A model generated the notes under the pieces. It saw nothing but the letters and a program-made list of their open reading frames with translations, made no database searches and was not told the DNA's origin. This document shows positions 23,359 to 34,192 of a stretch of DNA of 64,000 bases, one piece after another. The stretch spans positions 5,782,866-5,846,865 of the forward strand of contig NW_003314261.1 of the NCBI RefSeq assembly GCF_000143415.4, given 5' to 3'. The stretch is from Selaginella moellendorffii (taxonomy: Eukaryota > Streptophyta > Lycopodiopsida > Selaginellales > Selaginellaceae). Position 1 is the stretch's first letter. Each line of letters starts with the position of its first letter. A program made the position numbers and the translations under genes.

Positions 23359-25170
23359 CGAAATATTGCCCGCCCGGCCACTTGGGGTGGATCACAGCAG
23401 AGATCGAGGGAATGCTGCCGAGACCCAAGGAAGAACCCTAAAGATCATACCCGAGGAGCGCCGCGCGGAGAGAAGAAGGATCTAAATTCTGCCAAGACCA
23501 GCCGCCACAACCGACGCCATCGCGATCGCCTTTCCCCATTCTCTGCCCGCGTGGGTTCCTCGCATATGGAACACATGGGATACTTTAATCGGCCATCGCC
23601 GGGCCCTCCTCGCCCTAACGGCATATCCCACGCGCGGCATATTCCGCTAGCGCGCAAAAGTGGTATAATTTTCATTAGTGATGGCGGGCCAAGAACCCTA
23701 GCGCGAGGACGCCGTCGCGACAGCGATGGATGATTTTCGCGTGCCGGGCGCTGGCACGGACAATGCCGCCTCGGATCCAAGCCACTGGCGCTGCTGATTT
23801 GAGGTATGTTGCTCTTGCCACATCTCTTGTCGCGTTGCAAGGCTGCGATGCAGTGATTTCGCTCTCGAATTCCTGGCTGATAGCATGGGGAGGGGGAAAG
23901 AGACCGCTGCCTGGTCAGTCCGTCGTGTGTTTTCTTTCCTCCCTCTTGTTTGACTCTTCCTCTCTTGTGCGTCCTTTTCCTTGCCTGCCAAACTTCCAGT
24001 TGCGAGGCTCTGAGAGACATGATTCCATGGGCAGCGCCAACCAGATACGAATTAATCAATCCCTTCTCTGCCGATGCCGCCGCCACAGCAGGAGCTGACT
24101 TGGGCCACCTCGGCGGGATGTGTCCGCATCCATGGAGGAGAGAAAGGATTAAGAAACGCAGGCATGCCAATCAACCCCCCGGTCTGGCAGCAGCGACCAA
24201 GCGCGAGGAAAAGAAAAATTTATGGCTGCCAACCAAGCAAGCGTCAAACAAGAGGTTTTTTTTTTGCTTTTGTTCTTGGTGTTCTTTTCGAGCTCTAAGT
24301 TTCTTGTTTCTTGTTTCTACTTACTTTCCTTCGTCTTGTCTCTCTGTTCACAGCTTCTCGGATCCAGGAGAGAGAGAGAATGGCGCTTCCTTTTCTCGGT
24401 CTTTTTATATATATAGTCTACGGGCTACGTATGACTCTCCTCCAGCAAATTGGTCCACCCTGTGCTGAAGCCAAAAGGGAAAACAATTGCTATAGCATAT
24501 GGCAGGCATGTTGTGGCTCGGCTCCTACAGGGATTTAAATACTCGCAGCCCCAGCTTCTTTATTGGACGGACAAGAGGTGCGTGGTTTGTATGGCACTAG
24601 AGGCAGCGATGTGGTTCCTTTTTGTTGTTTTACGAAGAGGTCTCAGTCTCTCTTGCTTTTCTTTTGCAGGAGAGGGGACGGGCGGAGCCTTCTTTCCGCA
24701 TAGATACGCGCAACTTTCAATAACTTGGTGAGTGCTACAGCTCTGTTCTTGACCAGGAAGAAGCTAAGTTAGCTCCTGCTTCTTGCATAGCCTTTAAGCA
24801 TTTTTTTTTTCTCCATTCCATTATCCGTGTGGACTGCAACAGTCTTTTGGTTTGCTTGCGAGGTACCAGGGGCAGGGAGCTATATATTGTGCTCTAGGCG
24901 CGGATATGATAATGGCCTAGTCCAGCGTATTGTGCGAGTTTCGGCTGGTGCCGCTCAATGGGCATGCCTTCCAATCCTGGTACACACTGTGGGTCTTGGG
25001 CAACTCTTCATGTGCTCGGGGATTAAACAAGCGCTTAACAAACGCCGAAAAGTTGACAATGACGAGGAAGGAACAACGACTGGTAATCTTGCGGTACTAG
25101 CGCCATCTGCGACCGGGAATTCATATCTGAGGAGCTGGGAACTAGCTGTTACCGCAACAGTTTCTCCCTC
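23359..25170. other. Intergenic, no gene recognised
   Basis: The left part is the promoter of the carrier gene, with AACCCTA telo-box motifs near 23434 and 23693. A short ORF at 23726 (MDDFRVPGAGTDNAAS...) is followed by a splice-like GTATGT but has no continuation that I can support. 24230-24420 is T- and GA-rich. Longer antisense ORFs at 23445-24170 show no family features. Confidence 0.5.
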
Positions 25171-25178
25171 TTTATAAG
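25171..25178 (+). promoter_or_regulatory. TATA box of the BAHD gene
   Basis: TTTATAAG lies 41 bp before the chosen ATG at 25219. That leaves room for only a very short 5' UTR. Confidence 0.6.
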
Positions 25179-25218
25179 GCAGCCCGTGCTGTCTTCTCCA
25201 CTTTGCTCGGGTCGGGTT

Positions 25219-26923
25219 ATGGAAGAAGCAGCAGCAGCAGCAGCAGCAGCAGGAGCAGCTCAAAGGCAATCCTCTCTCAAAGCTCGTCGATCAGTGAAGC
25301 CCAGGAACAGTAGCAGCAGCAGGAAAAGCGGAAGAAGGAACGTCCCGCTAAGTACCTGTGATTTGGCAATCCCGAATGTGTACGCCATGGCAATCTACGC
25401 ATTCAAGGCACCCACCAGGCCTGGTGTGGTTGAGGAGCTGGAAAGGGGTCTGGCAGAGGCTTTGGACGAGTATCCGGAATGGGCAGGCAGGCTGTGCAAG
25501 GACTCTTCGTCCTCATCTTCATCATCATCGTCTTCTTGCTCCTCTGGTTTGAGCGGCAGCGTCGGCTCTAGCAAGGTGGTTATTGATCTCAATGATGACG
25601 GGGTTGCACTAATGGAAGCAAGCATGGACTGCTGTCTCCAGGATTTGATGCCTTTTAACCCATGTCCCCTGCTTTTCCAGCTGGTTCCAGCTACGAAATC
25701 TGTTGAAGAACTGCTCCTTGTCCAGGTACTAGCATAGATTCTCTGTCTGCTGTTTTAGCTTACCGCTTCTAGACTAATGCTTCTTGCTTGCTGCTCAATG
25801 CTTGCTTGCTTGCTTGCTTTCTTGCTTGCTTGATTGATTGATTGAGGAAAAGAATGCATCAGACCTGCATTTGATCTTTTGTTTTCTCTCATCGAAGTTG
25901 CAAAGTTTTTCTTTTTCTTTTCTCTGGCTGTTGGTTATCTCTGACGCTTGTGTTTCCTCTGTTTTCTTTTTTTGTTTCCAGGTGACCAGCTTCAAATGTG
26001 GTGGCATAGTTCTCGGCGTTGCCTGGCACCACCGTCTCGCAGATGGACAGGCTTTCTTCAGCTTCATGGACAACTGGTCTCGGCTCACCCGAGGCGCTCC
26101 ACTGGCTTGCAGCCCGTTTCGCGATAGAAGTGCATTAAATGCCGGGGAAACTGCTCAGCCGCTCCAGGATGACTACTTGCTGCTGTCGCCTCCTCAGGCT
26201 CCAGCGCCGGCTCCGGACCCAGGTGCTGCCAAAACTCCTCCTCTCGCGGCGAGGAAGTTCCACTTTAGCATGGATTTGCTCCAGAGGATCAAGAGAAGAG
26301 CCGGGGGAGACAGCTCTACGGACGAGCCGGCCTCCTCCACCACCAGAGGCGTGACAACTTTCGAGAGCCTGACGGCTCACTTGTGGCGGTGCATCACCAA
26401 AGCCCGCGGCATCACCGGCGACACCAAGACGCAGATAATGATCCCCATGAACGGGAGGAGCCGGCTGGAGCCGGCCATCCCCGAGAGCTACTTCGGCAAC
26501 GCGACTTTCATGCCGTCGTCCGGGACCGAGGCCGGGGAGCTGACGAGCCGGCCACTGTGCTACGCAGCGCAGCTCGTCCACGGTGCCATCATCAAGGCCG
26601 ACAGTAGCTACTTGCGCAGCGCGCTGGAACTTATGGAGCTCCAGAACAGGATGATGAAAGACGAGGAGGTGGCGGAGGTGGTGGTGCCTCCCAGCATGTC
26701 TCCTCACGTCGTGGTGACGAGCTGGGTGAGGTTCCCGCTCTACGACGTGGATTTCGGCTGGGGGACGCCTCTCTACGTCGGCAACGTACTGGATCTGTAC
26801 GAGGGGATCATGATCTTACTGCCATCGCACACGCAGGACGGGAGCATCGATGCGGTGGTGGCTCTTTTCGAGCCGGAGATCGAGACGCTCCAGGAATTGT
26901 GCTATCGTGATGATCTTCTCTAG
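25219..26923 (+). CDS. BAHD acyltransferase (HCT/SHT-like)
   Basis: Exons 25219-25725 and 25982-26923 give 482 aa, normal for the family. The catalytic HXXXD is HRLAD, in WHHRLADGQAFFSF near residue 190. The structural DFGWG motif lies near residue 430. The single intron sits just upstream of HXXXD, the common BAHD position. BAHD enzymes pass acyl groups from CoA thioesters to alcohols or amines (for example hydroxycinnamoyl-shikimate, spermidine or sporopollenin precursors) in the cytosol. The acceptor cannot be predicted here. Oddities are an N-terminal Ala run coded by GCA repeats, a basic Ser/Arg stretch after it, and a Ser run coded by TCN repeats near residue 95-105. Confidence 0.9.
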
Positions 26924-27573
26924 CGGCATTCTCGGCGGAGCGAGGGAAGGACGAAGAGCTCCAGCCCAACGAAGAATCGTGCCACCAGCAATCGAAGAAA
27001 GAAGAAGGATCAAAAACGCTTTGGCTTTGTATACTAAACTTTTGTTCTTTCGAATGAAGCAGGGCCGTCGATGCAGTGCCATCGGGACCGCACGTTTCTA
27101 AGTTTGTTTTGAATCCAGCATATTCGTACGCATCTCTTCGCGGGGCCGTCGATGCAGTGTCATCGGGACCGAATATAGTTTAAAAATTCTCTAAATCTAA
27201 AAATGTTTAAAGTTTTTATATTCGGGATATTCGTCCGCATCTTGAATGTTTATCAGGACCGTCCGTTTCTAAAGCTTTTTTTAAAATTTAGGATATTCGT
27301 TCGCATGCTCGCGGAGCCGTCGATGTTGCTGCATCGTGGCCGTGCATTTGAAAATTTTGGGCTAGGGCTTTTGGTGCTCTGTTTCTAGGGTTCTTGCGTG
27401 ACAGCACGATCGTGGTCGTGGCAGGATGGAATAGTTTTGGCGGGCCATGGAATTCTAGGGATACATTATCCTTTTCCGTAAGCTGGTACGATGGCCGGAG
27501 CGTGCCCGCACGTCGGCGCGCAACAAAAGCTTGGCGATTCTCGTCGGGTTTTGTTCTTTTGGTGGCGGCAACG
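26924..27573. repeat. Imperfect tandem repeats upstream of GUX gene 1
   Basis: A unit of roughly 80-100 bp built around GCCGTCGATGCAGTG.CATCGGGACCG and ATATTCGTACGCATC recurs about four times between 27060 and 27345, increasingly degenerate. It lies between the BAHD stop and the first GUX exon and overlaps the likely GUX promoter. No coding signal is present. Confidence 0.65.
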
Positions 27574-29557
27574 ATGAACGAAGCTCGGCATCGCCAGAGC
27601 GGGTACGTGGTTGGATTGAGCGAGATTTTGTTCTTGAGAGTATTCTTGATAGCTTATAGCCTTGATCCAGGGACGAACTTCATGAATTTCTCTCGGGTTC
27701 GAGAGACGAGAAGAGGCACCAAAGAAAAAAGGTGGGATGCCACGAGAAGATTGGACCGAAGGCGCAGCTACTTTCGAGCGCATTCTTGTTTGCGTTCCTC
27801 GTTTTGCTGTTTCTAGGTACGTTCTTCAACAGAAAGATCGTTCTGGACACTCCATTGCCGAGGTACTTTACAAACTCAAACTGAAATGATGAAAGATTGA
27901 TTGATCCACAGGCACGGGTCGCACAAGAAGCTCATCTCGTCGGAAGATGAGCAGCGCACGAAGCTTGTGCCGAGCAGCGACAAACAAGTGCTCAAATTCC
28001 TCCAAGGGTCTCCGGAGATTGATTCGATCAAGTTGCAGAACAACGGGTTCTTGAGGATCGGGCTGGTGAATTTTCCAAAGCCGGATGTTGCAAAGTGGAA
28101 GGCTCTTGGCGGAGGCCGAAAGCCGGTACTTTTTAGCATCGACAAAAAGAGAGATTTTTCCTGGTCGGCTTTTTTCCCCGAGGCCATCGACAGAGACGAA
28201 GAAGTCCAGAACAGAGAGTGCCCGGACATGCCACTGCCATCGGTTCCAGAAGATCTCAAGCTCGACTTTGTTGTGGCGAGAATACCGTGTGGCGAATCCA
28301 ACTTCAGAGACATCGACCGCTTGCAGGCTGCGGTTTCTGCTGCTCATATTTCTCTCAAAACTGGCGCCTCGCACATCATTGGAGTAAGCGATTGTATGCT
28401 TGATCCAAACGTTTTTAAGTGCAAGGAGCTTGTCCGGCAAGAGAAAGGTGTTGGGCTTTACAAACTCGATCTGGAAAGGATTGGAAAGCTACTGAGCTTA
28501 CCAGTTGGCTCTTGCAAGACTGTTCAAGTTCCAACGCTGACAAGTAAGCAAGCTTTATTTGTCACTCTTAATTTTGTGATTCTGATTCTCTCGTCTTTGT
28601 TTGTAACTCAGGTGAGCATACTGTTTCTCGAGAAGCTTATGCGACCATCCTCCATTCCGTCAAGTCTTACGTGTGTGGAGCGGTGCTTCTCGCTCACAGC
28701 ATCCGAAAGACCGGCTCGACTCGAGATTTAATTATGGTTATAGACCAACACATAAATCTCGAAGACAGGCAGGGGTTAGAAGGTGCTGGCTGGAAAATCC
28801 ATCACATTGAAAGGATCAGGAACCCGAGAGCTCGTCCAGACGCTTACAACGAGTGGAACTACAGCAAGTTCCGGCTATGGCAGCTGACGCAGTATGACAA
28901 AGTGGTGTTCATAGACGCGGACGTGGTGGTGACGAGAAACATGGACTTCCTCTTCGACTTACCGGAGCTGTCCGCGGCCCGCAACCACAAGAGCGTTTTC
29001 AACTCCGGAGTGATGGTGATAGAGCCGTCCAACTGCACTTTCAACTTGTTGGTGGATGGGATCTCTCGGATCAAGTCGTACAACGGCGGGGACCAAGGCT
29101 ACCTGAACGAGATCTTTACGTGGTGGCACAGGCTTCCCAGGAGCATGAACTTTCTCAAGCACTTTGACGACGATGCCGAAGAGAACGAGTACAAGATGGA
29201 GCTCTTTGCCGCCGAACCTCCGGTGCTGTACGCTGTGCATTTCCTGGGAAGAAAGCCGTGGCTCTGCGGGAGGGGCCCCGACTGTAACGCGAAGATCTCG
29301 TCACAGAGGATGTTTTCCAACGATTTCGTGCACTCCAAGTGGTGGAGCTGGCATGATGAAATGCCGGTGGAGCTACAGCGGCTGTGCCGGATCAATCCAA
29401 AGAGAAGATTGTCACCACCGGCTGTCCATCAGGTTTGTTCTATATTTCTTTCATTTTGTAAACCTGAGAGCTCTGTTCGCAGGCACAAGCATCCAGCGAA
29501 AAGAGAAGATCAAGTTTTTCGAGATTTAAAAGGAAAACACACCCGGTTACACAGTGA
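27574..29557 (+). CDS. GUX: GUX-type xylan glucuronosyltransferase (GT8), copy 1
   Basis: Exons 27574-27602, 27671-27862, 27912-28543, 28612-29432 and 29483-29557 give 582 aa. The start is the ATG of MNEARHRQSG, parallel to copy 2; the longer upstream frame lacks an ATG. Residues about 45-62 (SAFLFAFLVLLFLGTFF) form a type II signal anchor, placing the enzyme in the Golgi. The GT8 catalytic part begins near residue 285. DxD is FIDADVV near 384, followed by FNSGVMVIEPS, YNGGDQGYLNE and HFLGRKPWLC. GUX enzymes add glucuronic acid branches to xylan. The short basic last exon is less certain. A degenerate copy lies at 34193-35105 and an intact paralogue at 36243-38363. Confidence 0.92.
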
Positions 29558-29696
29558 AGGTTCTTCCCCTTTAAATCCTTTTTCCCTCTCTCGCTCCAAT
29601 TCAATTTTCGGAGCTCTAGAACAGTAGGATCATCACCAAGAGGGGTAAAACGTCCCTCTCTTTTTTGACTCTATATATTCTTTCTTTTTCCCCGAT

Positions 29697-30190
29697 TTCC
29701 CCGAGAAAGAGCTTCGTTGCTACTTCCTCGAGACGCTCATGGAGAACGCGAGAAGTGGGAACATTGAGGAGTTCATGTCCGAGATGGATGTTGTTGAATT
29801 TGAAACCGTGGCCTCTTCCATGACCTCGTTGCTGCGCTCATGCAAATGAAGTCGAAGGCTACTCTCCTGTTTCTTCCTCTCTACTAGAGATAGTGAGATG
29901 GCTACTTAGCTTTTCTGAGGAAGGAAATCGCATCGGGTGACATGCCTTTGCAAGAGACTTTCGTTGCCGTCACGGGACTGCTTGGACGTGCTGGACTTCG
30001 TGATCCAGCGTAGAAAATTCTCGGAGCTATTGAAAGTGCAAACCTGGATACTTGGGGTACGTATCTCATTCTTGCGGACTTTGTAGAGAAGTAGATACAT
30101 TTGCTTTCATTCTTCGCTATCTCTTTCGTTGTTGACTGGTGCTGGATGCTGCGCAGAGGAGATTTTCAATGCTGGATACTTGAACGATGG
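29697..30190 (+). pseudogene. Broken copy of pTAC3 PPR-region exons 2-4
   Basis: This stretch follows 55880-56405 (pTAC3) almost base for base, including the intron and the CTACTAGAGATAGTGAGATGG segment, so it is a genomic, not cDNA-derived, copy. It has small deletions, frameshifts and a TAG within the second exon copy (GATCCAGCGTAG). No open frame survives. It starts the block of gene fragments between the two GUX genes. Confidence 0.88.
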
Positions 30191-30214
30191 CAGTAGGACC
30201 ACGCTGACGCATTC

Positions 30215-30462
30215 ATCGAGTTAGATCCACGATGACAGAGTCAGTAGAGGGATTACACTTGCCAAGACTAAGTCCCCGAAGCACGCTGCTCAACGCTGCC
30301 GCCAAGCAAACGATTAGATGAAAGGAAAACCGAAATTTCGAGAACATGATTTTACGCCTTTATCCTGCGCTCTATAAGAATATTCCACATTTTAAATTTG
30401 AAACTTTTTTTGGCGCATTGTTCCATTACAGGGCGATCTTTCTTTGATTCGCGATTTCCAGC
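30215..30462 (-). pseudogene. Inverted, deleted copy of 35246-35865
   Basis: The reverse complement matches the stretch upstream of GUX copy 2: GCGAATCAAAGAAAGATCG, then AATATTCTTATAG, TCTCGAAATTTCGG and GGGGACTTAGTCTTGGCAA, in the same order. About 200 bp (35420-35635) and further short pieces are missing. It has no coding capacity. Confidence 0.8.
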
Positions 30463-31834
30463 TAATGCTTACAGCGCCAGAGAAAACTCCGGGAAAAAAA
30501 TCGGGACGATGGCCATGGATGGCGATTGCTTGTACGCGGATGCCTAGCTCTGACTCGACGGCGAAACTTCTACCCCGGGCAGTCGAGTGCAGCTTGCAAC
30601 TTCGAGCGGAGAAGAGGATTGAGAACCGAAGTCAAAAAAGGGGGTATTTCCCAGTTCCTGCGACAAAAGCTTTAGAATCTCTCCTAGAACAGATCAAATG
30701 TTGCGAGCTCACCACTGATGTAGCTCGTCAAGAGGCTTTAGCCTTAAAATAAAAGTAAACAAGCTAGATGGAAGCTAATCTTTCAAATTCTTGCCTCCTC
30801 AAAAACGCTTTCCTCGCGCCATCTGGTGACCAATATAACACTTTGTCGCCCATCTGCAGCATGCCCTCAATGAAAGCTCATGAAGATCGATTGCTCAAGT
30901 TGTTGGCCCCGGGGAGATCATGCCACTACAAACATCCGATTAGCAAGCAGCAGCTAACAAATGACAAGACATACTTCGTCATTGATGTAGAGATCCCCAA
31001 CTAGAAATAATTTTTTGAAGTACTACTTGCTTGATAAACCATGCTAGTATTTGAGTTTATGCAAGCCACTGTTCAACTGTGCCATTAACATTTCCTCTTT
31101 CAAAGGATGCAAACTTCTTTCCTTATAGGATTCTTTAAACATAAAGCGTTGGCAAAACATAGAACATAACTATTATATACCAATACCTTTGTACAAGTTG
31201 TAGTTGATTTGGTTGCTTTGAATGTTTGCTATAGCATGTATGTTGAGCATAGTGTATGTAAACTTCGTACCACCAAAAACAAGGAGGTACATCCAATTGT
31301 AGTATCTAGAGGAGATGTTCTTTCGTATGTCTACTTGGGCATAGTTGAAGTTCTGAAGACGAAACTCACACCTTACTTGCATTCTGCAATAAATGCACAG
31401 AACAGCTTATTCCTCACACTGAGTGAAGAGTCTTTGCACTTTAGTGTTCTGAACTTGATATCAGTCCTAATTGCTTCCATGTTGTCAATCACATTCACCT
31501 CGTGGTCCACAGTGAACCCCTGCGAGAAGAGGTGTCCTGCCAGAAAAATTAGGACACAACTACAATGAGAAAACTTAGTTTAATACACTAACTAAGTTGC
31601 CGTCATTGGACTCTGGTTGAGTCTCCCTAGACGGGCTCCAAGATTGACTGCCACCACCACCCGAGGATGGCCCCTCTTCCATCTCATTTCATGCAGTACC
31701 CTGCATTACAAAATGAGGAAATTACAAATCAATCAAACTGTGGCAAGAACTACTTACCTCGTTGCATTCTAAAAACCTTCCAAGTCGGTGGCCTAATTCT
31801 CCTCTTGCAAGCGCTTCAAAGCAAGCAAACTCTT
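30463..31834. other. Unassigned mosaic DNA with possible degenerate coding pieces
   Basis: Two plus-strand ORFs (about 30444-30752 and 30768-31004) read plausibly but match no family I know. On the minus strand, 31370-31760 has splice-like signals around short open stretches (MEEGPSSGGGGSQSW and GHLFSQGFTVDHEVNV). No intact gene can be built. They may be more captured fragments or transposon remains. Confidence 0.35.
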
Positions 31835-32622
31835 TGAGAGATGGACTCTAAGAGCCTCAGGGTGTGGGAGCTGTGCCAAGAGCTTCATTGGTGACATCTT
31901 GTCATGACAGGGTCTATCGTACGCTTCTTTTTTAATCTCTTGACATGCATGTTCGATCTCTGTTTAAAGTGGGTCTACAAACACGCCAACTTTGCTGGGT
32001 GTAGAACAGGTAAGCTACACCTGGGATGTCTAATTATAGATTTCATGGAATTTGAGTCTTTTTTCCTTTGTAATAGTCACCATGCTTGGTAATGCGATCA
32101 GTGAGTTGCAGCGAGGCAGTTATAAGCGCAAGACCAAGAGCAGCAAACTGGGAAATGAGGGGATTAACATGATCAGGAAGAGCAGCAAAGTCGCAAAAAT
32201 GGGCGAGAGCAGCAAACCGGGGATCAGGGCAATCAGGAGGAGCAGCAAGGTTGCAAGAACGGGCGAGAGTGGCAAATTGAGGATTAGCGTGATTAGGAGG
32301 AGTGGCAAGGTCATAAGAACAGGCGAAAGTGGCAAATCATTGTTCTTGTGACTTTGCCATTCCTCCCAATCGTGCTAATCCCCTCATTTCCTGGTTTGCT
32401 GCTCTTGGTCTTGCGCTTACAACTGTCTTGCTATAGCTCATTAATTTCATTTGTCGATCCTGGTGACCTATTACAAGGGAAAAAAGCTGATCACAACTCA
32501 AACGTTATAAAATTTGTAACTGGACATTACTAATTCAGTCTTGCACCCCATTGTAACAAAATGCCACCAACAAAGCTCTTGGCATAACTCCCACACCCTA
32601 AAGCTTTTAGAGTCCATCTCTC
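31835..32622. repeat. Large fold-back inverted repeat with internal tandem repeats
   Basis: Sequence from 31835 (GAGAGATGGACTC, then AGGGTGTGGGAG) returns in reverse complement at 32622 and inward. The arms also share CCTTTGTAATAG, TAAGCGCAAGACCAAGAGCAG and GAAATGAGGGGATTA. The right arm is about 280 bp and the left about 360 bp with insertions. The loop (about 32160-32340) holds 3-4 copies of a roughly 63-bp unit that encodes a repeating SSK..IRRSSKVA motif. It could be a fold-back transposable element. No transposase is seen. Confidence 0.8.
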
Positions 32623-32649
32623 TCGAAGCTCTAGGGTTTAGTAGAGAAA

Positions 32650-33385
32650 ACCTAAAAGGAAACTTGCCATTGGATCATTTTGTCCCCTTTTATTGCCATG
32701 TAAACGGACGGCACGTCTGCATGAGCGGTTCTTCCCAAGGGGTTTTGAGGCGCTGGTGTGACGCCGGCGACGATTCCACTGCGAAGGTAAGAAGGATTTA
32801 GATGCATTGTGTAGCTGGAGGCCGGATTGGAAAATGTGAGCCTGATTTTGGTGTTGTTCCTGTTCTAGAGAGCTATGGTGGCCTCCGCTCTCTCGTCTAC
32901 AGCTATTGGCTGCGCCTCCCAGAGCCGTGGCGTTGTGCATCGCTGGGGTTGTCGAGGTCCCTTTCTCTCCCATCTCGGTGCCGTACTATCCGGGAGAAGA
33001 CCGGCCAGTGGACGTGGTCGAGAGGGGCTTTGCCAGCGCCCAACACCAAGCTCTACGTCGGCAACATTGCATGGAACGTCGATAGCAAGATGCTGGCAGA
33101 CTGCTTCAATGGCGTGGGCATCACAGAACTGGAACAAGTCAACTCTTTTCTCTGTTCCTTGCTAAGATCTTTCTTTTTGTGGTGCTTTGTAGGTGATCTC
33201 TTGGAAAGAGACGCGGTTTTGCCTTCGTGACTCTCTCCGCAGAGGAGGCTGCGAAGACTGCCATCGAGAAATTCAATGGTTATGTAAGCGCTTATCATTG
33301 CATCACAGTTAGAGCAACTGAGGCTTTGTGATCCTTCTTCCAGGAACTGAACTACCCGCAACGTCCCCGAGGAGGAGACCGAGCA
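32650..33385 (+). pseudogene. Broken copy of the plastid RNP gene
   Basis: The order of the parent (about 19045-20165) is kept: promoter/leader, 5'-UTR intron ends, ATG region, the YVGNIAWNVDSKMLADCF exon, intron, next exon and the start of exon 3. Many deletions of 5-150 bp remove most of the transit-peptide and linker coding sequence and disrupt the frame. At about 33385 it passes directly into PDF1-derived sequence. Confidence 0.9.
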
Positions 33386-33785
33386 ACCCTCATTCCTACC
33401 GTGCCTTCCAGCGGCTTCCGTTGGTGGCGGCATTCCTTCCACTGGAACTCCTTGCTCGGGATGGTTTCCTGCAGCTTGGGCTTGCTTGTCTTGCTCGTTT
33501 CCTTCCTGGGCTTTGCTCGGTTGCTCCATCTTTCGCTCCTAGATCTTCTCTTTGTCTCGTTCGCAGCTTCTGGGCTTGCTCACGTCAACTCGGCCGTGTT
33601 CGGGGTTCTTGCCGGCCACACTTTACCACGCTTTTCACTGCGCTGGAGACCAGGAGGTCGGATCCTTACAGCCAGCTCCTCCGCCAAGGCTCCGCCGCCA
33701 TGCTCATCCAAACTTCTTGTCCGTAACCATCTCAACGCAGCGCTCGTCAAGCCGCCAAAGTTTGCCAACGTCAATAATCTGAGGA
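33386..33785 (+). pseudogene. Broken copy of the PDF1-like gene
   Basis: It matches the end of exon 1, the intron and most of exon 2 of the gene at 12157-13316 (for example CTTGGGCTTGCTTGTCTTGC and GGATCCTTACAGCCAGCTCC). Deletions remove part of the intron, FWAAH and several exon 2 segments. The join to the RNP fragment has no spacer. Confidence 0.9.
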
Positions 33786-33876
33786 TATGGCGTTCTGCAC
33801 ATTCCAGAATTTTGTTTGTCTTGATTCGACCACCAATTCATTTGCTAATTGTCTGTCCCCTGATTCAATGTTTTAG

Positions 33877-34031
33877 TGGGATGATCTTCCTACTGCCGCG
33901 AACATGACCCATCCGACTTCACGCAGGGCATGTTGCGGATCGTCGTGGGTGACAAAGTGCTGTCTTGGTCACCTGATGATGCAAGAAGGAAGCATTTCGA
34001 GGAGGCAGGAATTTCGAAGATTGACTCGTGA
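33877..34031 (+). pseudogene. Orphan last-exon fragment of an unrecognised gene
   Basis: After an acceptor-like GTTTTAG, a frame reading SDFTQGMLRIVVGDKVLSW and on to GISKIDS ends at a TGA at 34029. Its amino-acid composition looks like real protein, but the frame is shifted relative to the exon start and nothing precedes it. It does not match any gene in this window. Confidence 0.4.
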
Positions 34032-34192
34032 TGCATACTCCGGCTGATTCATTGCAGCGTCTAAGGTGCAAACTTTCCGTTTCTGCATTGATGCTTTTCC
34101 TTTTTTCAGGCAAATGTCTGGTGTGTGAGGAGATCAAAGGCTGTTCCCAAGTGAGTGGTATGTGGCGAGAGGAGTTTATTGGTCTGGAAACT

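Noticed and set aside
23445-24170. Minus-strand ORF of 241 aa
   Set aside because: Composition is irregular, no motif is recognised, and it crosses promoter-like sequence of the carrier gene.
27394-27573. N-terminal extension of GUX copy 1 from 27394
   Set aside because: The frame there begins at TTG, not ATG, and the paralogue starts at the position matching 27574.
32052-32351. 99-aa ORF with repeated SSK/IRRSSK units
   Set aside because: It is the reading of the palindrome's loop repeats; no conserved domain and no independent support.
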